The translations under genes were made by a program, and so were the position numbers. From Rubripirellula lacrimiformis (GTDB taxonomy: Bacteria > Planctomycetota > Planctomycetia > Pirellulales > Pirellulaceae): 64,000 nucleotides of DNA. The notes beneath the pieces were generated by a model. It ran no database searches. It saw only the letters and a program-made list of their open reading frames with translations, and had not been told where the DNA came from. Where the stretch lies: the NCBI RefSeq assembly GCF_007741535.1, contig NZ_CP036525.1, positions 5,208,001 through 5,272,000 on the forward strand, given 5' to 3'. This document shows, piece after piece, positions 1 to 8,538 of this stretch. Each line of letters begins with the position of its first letter. The first letter of the stretch is position 1.

Positions 1-1
1 G

Positions 2-484
2 ACCAGCGCGTTGGGCAAGGGAAGCACGTTCGCCTTCACGGTCCCGCTAGACGAACCAGACGAAGTGGCCAAACGATTCTTCGCCCGTGCGGTCCCCGGT
101 GAAGCAATGACGGTGTTCGTGGTCGAGCCCGTCGAGCCGAACGCGCCGCCCGAGGCGTTGACAGAAATTCATCAATTGCTGAACTACCTGATTCGTTCCC
201 GCGACCTACTGGTCCGACAAACGCCTTCGCAGTGGACAATCGTCCTAGCCGCCGACGAGGCGGGCTGCCTGGTGTTTTTGCAGCGAGCCAGCGAAGACAT
301 CGAATCGATCAATCGCAACCGTCCGCAAGGCAAACTGCCCAGGCTGCAACTGCGTCGCCATGCCGGCATGGTGGTCCCCCCGCCGGCCAGCACCAGCAAG
401 CCACGCGTGGAAACCGAATACCCCGTTTCAACGTTTGTCAGCGATCTGACCACCGCAAGTCCGGAGTGCACCTATGCACTTTGA
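2..484 (+). CDS. Sensor histidine kinase, C-terminal fragment (5' end outside window)
   Basis: The reading frame is open from the left edge, so the N-terminus is missing. The first residues (SALGKGSTFAFTVPL) match the last conserved block of a histidine-kinase HATPase_c domain, the G2-type 'GxGSxFxFxLP' end, which closes the ATP-binding fold. About 140 residues follow that are not part of the kinase core. Their middle (RSRDLLVRQTPSQWTIVLAA, then an arginine-rich helix) resembles the second half of a GGDEF domain with the GGDEF loop lost; this is a weak similarity by eye. The stop codon overlaps the start of the next gene by 11 bp, so the two are very probably translationally coupled and the kinase is likely to act on one or more of the three downstream receivers. 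The input domain cannot be known from this window. Confidence 0.75.
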   Translation, partial: TSALGKGSTFAFTVPLDEPDEVAKRFFARAVPGEAMTVFVVEPVEPNAPPEALTEIHQLLNYLIRSRDLLVRQTPSQWTIVLAADEAGCLVFLQRASEDIESINRNRPQGKLPRLQLRRHAGMVVPPPASTSKPRVETEYPVSTFVSDLTTASPECTYAL

Positions 485-851
485 ACCAACGGTCCTGGTC
501 GTCGAAGACGACGACGCCATTCGCCATGGCACTGCGATGCGGTTGAACTTCAACGGGTACAAGGTGCTAACAGCCAACGACGGCGAACAGGGCACTCAGC
601 TGGCGGGCCAGCATTTTCCGGACCTGATTCTGATGGACATCCGGATGCCGCGAATGGACGGGCTTACCGCGCTGTCGCTGCTGCAGCAAGACCCACGGAC
701 GAAGGACATTCCCGTGATCATGATCTCAGCCAGCCCAGGTGACCAGGAAAAGTCGCTCGAATGCGGCGCCAAGTTCTTCCTTACCAAGCCTGTACCGAAC
801 GGATCGATGATGGCTGCAATCGAATCCGCGTTGTCCGTACCTCAAATTTAA
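474..851 (+). CDS. Single-domain response regulator (receiver) 1
   Basis: This 125-residue protein is a stand-alone CheY-like receiver domain. Visible residues are the acidic pocket E11-D12-D13, the phospho-acceptor D55 in LILMDIRMPRMDG, the switch S85 in IPVIMISA, and the invariant K105 in FLTKP. There is no output domain, so it would signal by protein contact or pass the phosphate on. It starts inside the last codons of the histidine kinase gene (11 bp overlap) and is the first of three consecutive receivers, which makes it the likeliest direct partner of the kinase. All key residues are present, so it should be phosphorylatable. Confidence 0.93.
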   Translation: MHFEPTVLVVEDDDAIRHGTAMRLNFNGYKVLTANDGEQGTQLAGQHFPDLILMDIRMPRMDGLTALSLLQQDPRTKDIPVIMISASPGDQEKSLECGAKFFLTKPVPNGSMMAAIESALSVPQI

Positions 852-862
852 GAACCCAAACT

Positions 863-1252
863 ATGTCTGAACTGAACATCCTACTGATCGACGACGATGT
901 CGATTTCGCTGACGCGGCCGCCATGTCGCTGCGCAGCTTGGGCCACAACATCACCGTCACCCACAATTGGCTCTCGGTGATGCTGAAGCTAAAGGACGGC
1001 AACTTTGACGCCATCGTCGCTGACATTCAAACGCCAACCGGAAACGGTCTGACCGCAATGGGCTTCCTAAGCCAGGATCCCAAAATCAGCCAGATCCCCA
1101 AAGTCTTTGTCAGCGGACTCAACGATCCCGAAACCATCCAATCCTGCCAATCGCTGAACGCGATGTACCTTCACAAATCAGCAACCGTTTTCAACGAACT
1201 GTGCGCGACGATCACCTACATCGCAGCACAACGCGAACTCGCGTTGGCATAA
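863..1252 (+). CDS. Single-domain response regulator (receiver) 2
   Basis: A second receiver-only protein (129 residues), beginning 11 bp after receiver 1. The ATG at 863 is chosen because the receiver motif ILLIDDD follows at residue 6; a longer open frame upstream would run through receiver 1. The acidic residues D10-D11-D12 and the acceptor D54 (AIVADIQTP) are present. The switch position is S in KVFVSG, and the lysine follows in a divergent YLHKSA context instead of the usual KP. The methionine or arginine usually found after the acceptor aspartate is replaced, so this receiver has diverged from the other two. It is probably in the same transcript. Confidence 0.88.
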   Translation: MSELNILLIDDDVDFADAAAMSLRSLGHNITVTHNWLSVMLKLKDGNFDAIVADIQTPTGNGLTAMGFLSQDPKISQIPKVFVSGLNDPETIQSCQSLNAMYLHKSATVFNELCATITYIAAQRELALA

Positions 1253-1302
1253 CCGATTCGCGAACGCAAACCGAAGTACACAAAAACATTTTGGGGCAAA
1301 CC

Positions 1303-1848
1303 ATGAATGCAAAGCCAGATTGGAATACGGCGCAAAGCGACACGCAGCCCAGCGAACTCGCAGGACCGCACACGTCACCGGGCGACGCTGGAACACACCA
1401 CAATTCCCTCAACGATGGGCCGCATACGGCGATCCATTCATCCCACCAAAAGTGCAGCTATCCGGTCGACCGACCGTGGATCCTTTGCATTGACGATGAC
1501 GTTGATTTTTCGAACGGCCTGAAATGGACACTGCAGTCCAGCGGGTTCGAAGTGGTCCGAGCATTCGAAGGCGAACAGGGGTATCGATTCGCATTCGACT
1601 TAGATCCGGCGGTCATCCTGCTGGACCTTGGACTTCCGAAGATTGGCGGTGAAGAGTGGCTGGCCCACCTAACTCTGCACCCCGACACGTCTCACATCCC
1701 AGTCATCATCGTCACGGCAATGAACGAACAGGGACTGCACGACCGACTGCTATCGCAGGGTGCCAAGGCCGTGTTTCAAAAACCCGTCAGCGCCATCGCA
1801 CTGATTCGAAAAATCAAACAACTCTCCGGCAGCGACCAGGCACAGTAA
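1303..1848 (+). CDS. Response regulator (receiver) 3 with long N-terminal linker
   Basis: A 181-residue protein. Roughly the first 58 residues are low-complexity, rich in His, Ser, Thr, Pro and Asn. A full receiver domain follows: WILCIDDDVDF (acidic pocket), VILLDLGLPKIGG (acceptor Asp), VIIVTAM (switch Thr) and VFQKP (conserved Lys). There is no output domain. The ATG at 1303 is chosen over an in-frame start near 1201 that would overlap receiver 2. It lies 50 bp after receiver 2 and closes the cluster. The tail before the receiver may be a flexible tether, which is inference. Confidence 0.88.
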   Translation: MNAKPDWNTAQSDTQPSELAGPHTSPGDAGTHHNSLNDGPHTAIHSSHQKCSYPVDRPWILCIDDDVDFSNGLKWTLQSSGFEVVRAFEGEQGYRFAFDLDPAVILLDLGLPKIGGEEWLAHLTLHPDTSHIPVIIVTAMNEQGLHDRLLSQGAKAVFQKPVSAIALIRKIKQLSGSDQAQ

Positions 1849-2010
1849 CCCGGTGGACACCGAGATCCGGGCACTGCCACCGCAGAATATCTCAGCCGAC
1901 GCGTGAAACAAACGTGAAACGCAACCAAGCCGACTGCACCGAATGAATTCCATTCGGCTTGCCGGGCTTGCCGAACGGGGGTGACCGCGATGGCGGTGAC
2001 AACCGGCCAT

Positions 2011-2048
2011 AAAAAAACCCGGGCTCGCCGACAAGCGAACTCGGGTTT
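2011..2048 (-). terminator. Intrinsic terminator of parAB
   Basis: Read on the minus strand this is AAACCCGAGTTCGC, a short loop, then a near-complementary arm ending in GGGTT and seven T residues. A GC-rich stem followed by a U-tract is the standard Rho-independent terminator. It lies about 40 bp past the parB stop. It may also stop transcription arriving from the receiver cluster on the other strand, although that direction has no long T run. Confidence 0.8.
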
Positions 2049-2087
2049 GATCTTAGGTTTCTTTCCGATGCTGAAACGGGACGCTCC

Positions 2088-3062
2088 CTAGCCTGCGACT
2101 CGCAGACGAGGTTTCGCCGATTCGCACAGGATCTCTTTCAGCCGATCGAACTCATCCGCATCGGTGAAGTGGATGGTGATCTTACCGCGGCTTCTGGCCG
2201 ATGACTTGATCTCGATCTTGGTACCGAAAATCATCCGCATCTCTTGCTGCATTGCCTCGATCTGAGGCGACACGGGTCGACGCTTTTGGCGAGATGCGTT
2301 GACAACCTTTTTACCGGTGTCCTCGTCCTCTTCGTTCTTCAGCAGTTCGGCGATGTGACTTTCCGTTGCCCGCACGCTCCAGCGATCTTCCATGATCTTT
2401 CGAGCGATGTTGACTTGGATATCCTCGTCGCCGACCGGCAGCAAGGCACGGGCATGGCCCGCGCTAATTTCGCCTGCCGCCAGAAAATCCAGGATTGCCT
2501 GAGGCAACTCTAGCAGACGCATCAGGTTTGCGATCGTGCTGCGGTCGATGCTAAGTCGCCGAGCCAGATCATCTTGCTTGCACTTGTGTTCGGTGATGTA
2601 CCGTTTGAACGACAGAGCCTTTTCGATCGGGTTCAGATCTTTACGCTGAAGGTTCTCGATGATCGCCAGTTCGGCAACCAAGCGATCGTCCGCTTCGCGA
2701 ACCTCGGCTCGAATCTTCGACAGCCCCGCGTGGATCGTCGCACGCAAACGGCGTTCGCCACTGATCAGCTGGTACTTGCCGTCCACAATCCGAACCAACA
2801 CCGGCTGAAGCTGCTGGTGGTTCTTGATGCTTTCGGCAAGCGAAGCAATTTCGTCAGCGTTGAATTCGCGTCGCGGCTGGAACGGGTTGGCTTCGATCTC
2901 GCTGACATTCAGTTCCAGCGACTCGATACCGTGCGAAGCCCCCGACGAGCCGTTCCCTGCCTCAGCACTTGGTCGTTGGAAATCATCATCCATCGAATCA
3001 CCGAGTAGAGCGGCAAGTCCTTTGCCAAGTCGTCGGTCTTTATTGGTCGTTGCACTAGTCAC
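2088..3062 (-). CDS. parB: Chromosome-partitioning protein ParB (Spo0J family)
   Basis: A 324-residue ParB. It binds parS sites near the origin, spreads by CTP-dependent clamping and works with ParA to segregate chromosomes. Visible features are the family N-terminus RRLGKGLAALLG (residues 10-21, the ParA-activating segment), the ParB/Srx domain from about residue 50 with the CTP-site GERR motif at 102-105, a helix-turn-helix (LARRLSIDRSTIANLMRLLELP), and a C-terminal dimerisation segment. The GTG at 3062 is chosen because it places RRLGKG at the very N-terminus. A longer open frame upstream merely reads through parA. The start overlaps the parA stop by 8 bp, which indicates translational coupling. 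Confidence 0.95.
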   Translation of the reverse strand: MTSATTNKDRRLGKGLAALLGDSMDDDFQRPSAEAGNGSSGASHGIESLELNVSEIEANPFQPRREFNADEIASLAESIKNHQQLQPVLVRIVDGKYQLISGERRLRATIHAGLSKIRAEVREADDRLVAELAIIENLQRKDLNPIEKALSFKRYITEHKCKQDDLARRLSIDRSTIANLMRLLELPQAILDFLAAGEISAGHARALLPVGDEDIQVNIARKIMEDRWSVRATESHIAELLKNEEDEDTGKKVVNASRQKRRPVSPQIEAMQQEMRMIFGTKIEIKSSARSRGKITIHFTDADEFDRLKEILCESAKPRLRVAG

Positions 3063-3801
3063 GCTGGAGCACCTCCATGCACAGCTGGGTATAAGCGAAC
3101 GCGCCGCGCGATCGCGGAGCGTATTGGAACACGGTCTGGCCGTGGCTGGGAGCTTCGCACAGCGAAACGTCCCGAGGCACGACGTTATCAAAAACGATAT
3201 CGCCAAAGAAGTCTCGTACTTCTTCGTCGACCTCGTGAGTGAGTTCTAGATGCGGATCGTACATCGTCAGTAGGATGCCGCCAAAGGTCAGTCGCCCGTC
3301 GGTGGCGACCATGACCTTCTTGATGGTCTGGATCAGCTGGGTCAAACCCTCCATCGCGAAGTACTCGCATTGGATGGGCATCAGCACTTCGGTCGATGCG
3401 GTCAGGGCCGATTGCGTCAACGCACCCACACTGGGCGGACAGTCAATCAGCACAAAGTCATAGTCGTCCATCACGGCGTCCAGGTGGCGGCGGACCAGCT
3501 TGGCCTGGTCGTCGTCCGCATGTGCGAGCTTGTCGACGTCGTGGAAGGTGCGGCTACCAGGCACGACCGACAGATTCGGTTGCCGCGCTTCCATGATTCG
3601 TTCGGCTAGGTCTTCTTCGCCCACCAGGGCGTGCCCGTTGGTTGGCTGGATACCCAGCGATGTTGTGGCGTTGCACTGCGGGTCCATATCGACCAACAGC
3701 GTACGTTGTCCGGCCAAGGCCAGTGCGGCAGACAGATTGACAGACGTGGTGGTTTTGCCCACGCCCCCTTTCTGATTCACCACGCAAAGTATCCTTCCCA
3801 C
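3055..3801 (-). CDS. parA: Chromosome-partitioning ATPase ParA (Soj)
   Basis: A 248-residue ParA/MinD-type ATPase that forms ATP-dependent gradients on the nucleoid and moves ParB-parS complexes. The deviant Walker A KGGVGKTT lies at residues 11-18, the switch region LLVDMDPQCN near 40, and Walker B FVLIDCPPS near 115. The start is taken as GTG at 3801, giving VGRILCVVNQKGG, the expected N-terminus; the length also matches Soj proteins (about 250 residues). The frame stays open to about 4260, but that part runs through GC-rich repeats and has no ParA homology. The gene is transcribed with parB, which overlaps its end. Confidence 0.95.
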   Translation of the reverse strand: MGRILCVVNQKGGVGKTTTSVNLSAALALAGQRTLLVDMDPQCNATTSLGIQPTNGHALVGEEDLAERIMEARQPNLSVVPGSRTFHDVDKLAHADDDQAKLVRRHLDAVMDDYDFVLIDCPPSVGALTQSALTASTEVLMPIQCEYFAMEGLTQLIQTIKKVMVATDGRLTFGGILLTMYDPHLELTHEVDEEVRDFFGDIVFDNVVPRDVSLCEAPSHGQTVFQYAPRSRGAFAYTQLCMEVLQRD

Positions 3802-3890
3802 CGGGGATGTTCTCGATTCGGAGAAACCTGCCTTTGGCGACCACAGGACTGTGTCGCTCGATGGAATGCAAAGTACGGAAAAGGTTCCCC

Positions 3891-3918
3891 ATGAAACAAG
3901 AGTGGTTTCACAAGAAAC
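3891..3918. other. Degenerate parS-like inverted repeats upstream of parA
   Basis: The stretch holds three half-sites: TGAAAC, GTTTCA and GAAAC. GTTTCACAAGAAAC (3905-3918) differs from the core of the universal parS palindrome (GTTTCACGTGAAAC) at only the two central bases. The mismatch falls at the most conserved part, so ParB binding is uncertain; it may instead be an autoregulatory operator about 100 bp upstream of the parA start, or chance. Confidence 0.25.
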
Positions 3919-4040
3919 TGACCTTGACCTGGGCCGCGATCGCAGCACCCCCGAAAGCCGCCAATGCCATCGCGGGACGGATAGCGGATGGTCGACCAGG
4001 CAGGAACCGCCACTGGATGCCGTCTCCTCCAGATGCAAAG

Positions 4041-4780
4041 CAAGCTCCACTTGCCGAAGATCCGGGGAAGAGGGGAGGCAGGAGAGACGAGGGAGAAAGG
4101 CACGCAAGCTTCCTCTAGCCCCCCTCTCCCCCGCGGCAGGTGCGAGTGGAGCTCGCGACTGTCGTGGGGGAGAGGGGTTGGGGTGAGGGGGCGCAAAGGC
4201 GGCACAGGGAGACTGGCCGCAGGGCTTGGGACTACGTGTGCGGGCGGGGTGGACAGGCACGGCGTTTTGGCCCCCTCACCCCCGACCCCTCTCCCCCAGA
4301 TCTTGGGCAAGCTCCACTTGCCCAAGATCCGGGGGAGAGGGGAGGCAGGAGAGACACGAGAGAATGGCAGGAGAGACAAGCGCGCAAGCTTCTTCTAGGC
4401 CCCCTCTCCCCCGCGGCAGATGCGAGTGGAGCTCGCAACTGTCGTGGGGGAGAGGGGTTGGGGTGAGGGGGCGCAAAGGCGGCACAGGGAGACTGGCCGC
4501 AGGGCTTGGGACTACGTGTGCGGGCGGGGTGGACGGGCACGGCGCTGTCGCCCCCTCACCCCCGACCCCTCTCCCCCAGATCTTAGGCAAGCTTCACTTG
4601 CCCAAGATCCGGGGGAGAGGGGAGGCAGGAGAGACACGAGAGAATGGCAGGAGAGAAAAGCACGCACGACAAGCGCGCAAGCTTCTTCTAGGCCCCCTCT
4701 CCCCCGCGGCAGGTGCGAGTGGATCTCGCAACTGTTGTGGGGGAGAGGGGAGGCAGGGGAGGCAGGAGAAAGAACGGCCA
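4041..4780. repeat. GC-rich tandem repeat with nested hairpins, unit about 280-293 bp
   Basis: About two and a half copies of one unit lie between parA and the DUF1015 gene. The landmark CGCGGCAG occurs at 4132, 4412 and 4705. Each unit carries long inverted repeats: CCCCTCTCCCCC pairs with GGGGGAGAGGGG, and GATCTTGGGCAAG (4299-4311) pairs exactly with CTTGCCCAAGATC (4317-4329). Open frames exist on both strands because stop codons are rare here, but none resembles a protein. Such pyrimidine/purine hairpins are a common intergenic repeat type in large-genome bacteria. A role in transcription shielding between parAB and its neighbour is possible but unproven. Confidence 0.85.
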
Positions 4781-4819
4781 GCTCACGACGACTGGAGGCT
4801 CGGCGTGCCTGCCGGTCGG

Positions 4820-6166
4820 CTACTGCAATGGGTTGAATGTCAGACCGCTTAGCAGCTTGGGGTAGAAGTACGTGCTTTTCGCTGGCATGCGTTCTTTGTG
4901 CAGACTGATCGCCTCCACGTGCGCCAACGTCGCTGGCATGACTAGGGCGGCCAGCGTGTAGGGATCGTCGCCGTCGGATTCTGCTTGACTGCCCTGCCCT
5001 TGCATCCCGCCGATCACTTCGTCGACCTCGTGTACGTAGGTCGGTTTTGGATGGCCGGCCGATTCCAGCAGTTCGTCGATCACTAGTCGGTGCAGTAGGC
5101 TGACGCCTAGCGATCGCCAATCGTCACTCTTGTCCGGTTCGATCTGTGCCATCCGAACCGCGGCCTGATCCGTCGCACGGCACAGCAACCATGAATCGTC
5201 TTTGACGGCGTACAGCCCGATCAGCCCCTGGTCGTTCGACGTTTCCATCTGGCCCCAAACGGTTCCGGCAACCTGCAATCCGCCCGCCACCAGTTCACAG
5301 TCGAAGACTCCCGCCAATGCCGCCGTGATCTCTGCCGAGGAAAATCGTGGTGTCCCTCGCAGCAGACGATGCGTTGGCAACACAACCATTCCGGGGTCGC
5401 TCATCCCGACCATCATCGTCATCAAGAAATTGGCGGGGTGATCCTCTGGCAACGGACCGCCCTGCTCTGCTGCGTACTGCGCCGCGACTTGGTCCTTGTA
5501 ATTGCACGAGGTCTCGTAGCGGTGATGACCATCGGCGACGAACATCGGCCGGTCCATCATCAGATCACTGACCTGCTGGATCACCTGCGGGTCGGTGACC
5601 GGCCATAGCGTATGCAGCACGCCTAAATGGTCCGTCGCCTGGACCGGCTGAATCCCCTCGGTCGCCGCATCCAACAGGTCGATGACCTGGTTCTCGGGAT
5701 CCGGATACAGACCGAAGATCTGGCTATTGTTTTGTTTGGTCGCGGTCGTCAGCTTCAACCGATCGACTTTGGCTTTGGGATGCGTTTCTTCGTGCGGGTA
5801 GATATTGCCTTCGCCGAAGGGGGTTGTGCGAACACGACCCTGGAATCCTCGCCGGGTGACCGTTTGCCCGTCAACTTCGAAGGTCTGATGATAGACATAG
5901 AACGCTGGCGATTCTTCCCGCATCAACACTCCCTCGCTGATCCACTGTCGCACGAACTTGGCCGCACGATCGTAGTTGGCGTCCGGCGCATCCCCGGGTT
6001 CCGTCCGATTCAGGATCACGCGAACGACGTTGGCGGTATGCCGTTTGTAGAGCTGCTCTTGCAGCTCGGGATCGATGACGTCATACGGCGGCGCGACGAC
6101 GTCCGATAGTGACCCAATGTGTTCGAGGTTGTATCGGAGTGCTGCGAATGGGACGGTTTGTGGCAT
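4820..6166 (-). CDS. DUF1015 family protein (SerK-like)
   Basis: A 448-residue DUF1015 protein, full length for the family. Conserved blocks are PFAALRY at the N-terminus, VVAPPYDVI, HEETHPKAKVDRL near residue 115, and FVADGHHRYET in the middle. Members of this family include ADP-dependent serine kinases (SerK) and SbnI-type free-serine kinases/regulators, so a role in phosphoserine metabolism is plausible but not shown here. ATG at 6166 is chosen because PQTVPFAALRY is the usual beginning; the open frame continues 114 codons upstream without homology. It is transcribed towards the GC-rich repeat, downstream of ahcY. Confidence 0.85.
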   Translation of the reverse strand: MPQTVPFAALRYNLEHIGSLSDVVAPPYDVIDPELQEQLYKRHTANVVRVILNRTEPGDAPDANYDRAAKFVRQWISEGVLMREESPAFYVYHQTFEVDGQTVTRRGFQGRVRTTPFGEGNIYPHEETHPKAKVDRLKLTTATKQNNSQIFGLYPDPENQVIDLLDAATEGIQPVQATDHLGVLHTLWPVTDPQVIQQVSDLMMDRPMFVADGHHRYETSCNYKDQVAAQYAAEQGGPLPEDHPANFLMTMMVGMSDPGMVVLPTHRLLRGTPRFSSAEITAALAGVFDCELVAGGLQVAGTVWGQMETSNDQGLIGLYAVKDDSWLLCRATDQAAVRMAQIEPDKSDDWRSLGVSLLHRLVIDELLESAGHPKPTYVHEVDEVIGGMQGQGSQAESDGDDPYTLAALVMPATLAHVEAISLHKERMPAKSTYFYPKLLSGLTFNPLQ

Positions 6167-6571
6167 GGATCTATTTTGAAGAATGTCGATATTTTGGCTA
6201 AAGTTTCCCGCGTCGGTTTCGGCCGGCCTAGCCGAAGGAGCCGAGCGGCCATCATCATAACCGCCGATCGCCTGATCATGGCTGACCAACAGCGGCACAC
6301 TTTGATGCACATCCCGCGGCACTTTGGGCCCGCCCCATCGCCCGTCACGACGATCCAATCCGGCGCCCCGACGCCATTGGTTTGCCAAACACGCACCGGT
6401 TGCCGAGCGACTTAGGAACGCGGCCAACGATTGGCCATCAGCGGCACTTCCACAGCGGCGCATGAAAAAACCCGGACGCCATGGACGCCCGGGTTCTGCT
6501 CGGTTCAACGCAGCCGGTATCCGAGTACCGGCAACGTTTCGTTTGATATCAGCGGTCGCCCGCTGGGCCGA
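6167..6571. other. Intergenic region between ahcY and the DUF1015 gene
   Basis: About 400 bp without a convincing gene. It holds the ahcY terminator (separate entry) and, closer to 6166, presumably the promoter of the DUF1015 gene. No Shine-Dalgarno-preceded frame with recognisable protein content was seen. Confidence 0.6.
6465..6495 (-). terminator. Intrinsic terminator downstream of ahcY
   Basis: On the minus strand AACCCGG pairs exactly with CCGGGTT across a short spacer, and the second arm runs straight into six T residues. It lies about 75 bp past the ahcY stop. The stem sequence recalls the parB terminator. Confidence 0.75.
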
Positions 6572-7918
6572 TTAGTATCGGTAATGATCCGGCTTGTATG
6601 GACCTTCCACTGGCACGCCCATGTACTCGGCTTGGGTCGCGGTCAGCTTGGTCAGCTTGACGCCACAGGCATCCAGGTGCAGACGAGCGACTTCTTCGTC
6701 CAACGCCTTCGGCATCAAGTAAACCTTGACCTGGTACTTGTCGTTTTCGCGGTTTTCCCACAATTCCAACTGAGCCAACACTTGGTTGGTGAAGCTAGTG
6801 CTCATGACAAAGCTGGGGTGTCCGGTGGCACAGCCCAAGTTGACCAAACGGCCCTTGGCCAGAATGATCACGCTGCGGCCAGTGTCGGCGAACGTGTAGC
6901 GATCGACTGCACCGATTTCCGATGGCTTGATCGAGCTGGCCGTCGCCTTGCCGTCAGCAACTTGCTTTTCGATCCAAGCGACGTCGATTTCGGTGTCGAA
7001 GTGACCGATGTTGCAAAGGATCGCGTCGTTCGGCATTTCAGCGATGTGCTGGCCCAGGATGATGTCCTTGTTCCCGGTGGTGGTAACAAACAGACGACCT
7101 TCCTTGCAGGCTTCTTCCATCGTCGTGACTTCGAAACCTTCCATCGCGGCTTGCAGCGCGTTGATCGGATCGATTTCGGTAACGATCACGCGGCAGCCGT
7201 AGCTCTTCAAGCTGTGGGCACAACCCTTGCCAACGTCGCCGTAGCCACAGACCACAGCAACCTTGCCAGCCAACATCACGTCGGTCGCTCGCTTGACACC
7301 GTCGGCCAACGATTCCCGGCAACCGTATAGATTGTCGAACTTCGACTTGGTGGCCGAGTCGTTGATGTTGATCGCAGGAACCTGCAACTTGCCGGTCTTG
7401 TTCAACACGTCTAGGCGGTGGACACCGGCGGTGGTTTCTTCGCTGATGCCGTGGATCTCGGTCAACAGTTCTGGGAACCGATCGTGGACCATCGCGGTTA
7501 GGTCACCACCGTCGTCCAGGATCATGTTCAGCTTCTTGCCATCGGCAAAATGCAGAGTCTGCTCGATGCACCAATCGAACTCTTGATCCGTCATGCCCTT
7601 CCAAGCGTAGACGGGGATGCCAGCGGCTGCGATCGCAGCGGCTGCGTGATCTTGGGTGCTGAAAATATTGCAGGACGACCAGGTGACTTCGGCACCCAAT
7701 TCAACCAGCGTTTCGATCAACACAGCGGTTTGAATGGTCATGTGCAAACAACCAGCGATCCGAGCGCCCTTCAGCGGCTTGCTCGGACCATACTTGGTTC
7801 GCAACGACATCAGGCCAGGCATCTCGTTCTCGGCCAGTTCGATCTCTTTACGACCGAATTCAGCCAGGCTGATGTCTTTGACCTTGTAGGGGAGTCGGTC
7901 CGTTTCGACTTGTGACAC
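6572..7918 (-). CDS. ahcY: Adenosylhomocysteinase (S-adenosyl-L-homocysteine hydrolase)
   Basis: A 448-residue cytosolic NAD-dependent enzyme that splits S-adenosylhomocysteine into adenosine and homocysteine, pulling methylation reactions forward and feeding the methyl cycle. Diagnostic blocks are [32 protein letters not shown], the substrate-binding [14 protein letters not shown], the Rossmann [12 protein letters not shown] and the C-terminal PDHYRY with the NAD-contacting Lys and Tyr. GTG at 7918 is chosen because family homology begins within about 15 residues and an AGAGAGA purine stretch lies just upstream; the longer frame has no homology. No SAH riboswitch was recognised in the leader. 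Confidence 0.97.
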   Translation of the reverse strand: MSQVETDRLPYKVKDISLAEFGRKEIELAENEMPGLMSLRTKYGPSKPLKGARIAGCLHMTIQTAVLIETLVELGAEVTWSSCNIFSTQDHAAAAIAAAGIPVYAWKGMTDQEFDWCIEQTLHFADGKKLNMILDDGGDLTAMVHDRFPELLTEIHGISEETTAGVHRLDVLNKTGKLQVPAININDSATKSKFDNLYGCRESLADGVKRATDVMLAGKVAVVCGYGDVGKGCAHSLKSYGCRVIVTEIDPINALQAAMEGFEVTTMEEACKEGRLFVTTTGNKDIILGQHIAEMPNDAILCNIGHFDTEIDVAWIEKQVADGKATASSIKPSEIGAVDRYTFADTGRSVIILAKGRLVNLGCATGHPSFVMSTSFTNQVLAQLELWENRENDKYQVKVYLMPKALDEEVARLHLDACGVKLTKLTATQAEYMGVPVEGPYKPDHYRY

Positions 7919-8220
7919 GCGTTTTCTCTCTCTTCGGGAGGGAACAAAAAAGGTTATTTCCACCCAGCTCCATGACGTGACGGACCGAACACAGGGACTC
8001 CCGCTGATTCGCACTTCGTTGCCGAGTAACCGCCATGATAGCGGTATGTCAAACGATTTATAGGGCTAAAGTCCCAACAGGCAACCCTGCCGGGACGGGA
8101 ACAACCACCGATCACAGCCCAAATGGACCGACGACATGGGCCGCGCAGCACGCCCAGCCGGTCCAGTTACTGCGAATCGTTCTCAACAATGCATTGCGTC
8201 CAATCGGAAATAACGCAACA
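7919..8220. other. Divergent intergenic region, ahcY / hemP
   Basis: About 300 bp separating two divergently transcribed genes, so it should contain both promoters. No clear -35/-10 pair, operator palindrome or riboswitch could be named by eye. An open frame on the plus strand runs through it into hemP but lacks a better start. Confidence 0.5.
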
Positions 8221-8538
8221 ATGGGTGAGACAAATCGCAGCCACCCCACCTCACTCTCGCTGGACAAGCCTCAGGCGATGCCGGACCAACCCCACAACGC
8301 CGCCGCTGCATCGCCCTCGAACCTGAAGGCAGCACTGGAACAAGAGGCTGCCTTGGGCCAGAAAACAGTAGCGGCAACGCCGGTTCAGCAGGAAGTGAAT
8401 CCGAACCACCCTGCCCTTCCCAAGATCGTCAAGTTCTCGGACTTGGCCCGCTGCGGTGACGAGATCTGGATCGAGCACGAGAACCAACTTTATCGCCTGC
8501 GGGCGACCCGCCAAAATAAATTGATCCTGACGAAATAG
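8221..8538 (+). CDS. hemP: Hemin uptake protein HemP family
   Basis: A 105-residue protein whose C-terminus carries the HemP signature: the last part reads EIWIEHENQLYRLRATRQ, followed by NKLILTK to the stop. HemP/HmuP proteins are small cytosolic factors that promote expression of haem-uptake genes. The first 60 residues are a Gln/Ala/Pro-rich extension not typical of the short proteobacterial forms (about 60 residues). ATG 8221 is chosen; ATG 8278 is an alternative in the same frame. No haem receptor or transporter gene lies nearby, so its regulatory target is not local. Confidence 0.8.
   Translation: MGETNRSHPTSLSLDKPQAMPDQPHNAAAASPSNLKAALEQEAALGQKTVAATPVQQEVNPNHPALPKIVKFSDLARCGDEIWIEHENQLYRLRATRQNKLILTK

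Noticed and set aside
3802-4260. In-frame N-terminal extension of parA of about 150 codons
   Set aside because: It consists of GC-rich repeat sequence and lacks ParA homology; the known N-terminus begins at GTG 3801, which gives standard Soj length.
6167-6508. Longer start for the DUF1015 gene
   Set aside because: The added 114 codons have no family similarity and the usual N-terminus PFAALRY starts directly after ATG 6166.
7919-8220. S-adenosylhomocysteine riboswitch upstream of ahcY
   Set aside because: The conserved GCUGCAA-type core of the SAH riboswitch could not be found by eye.
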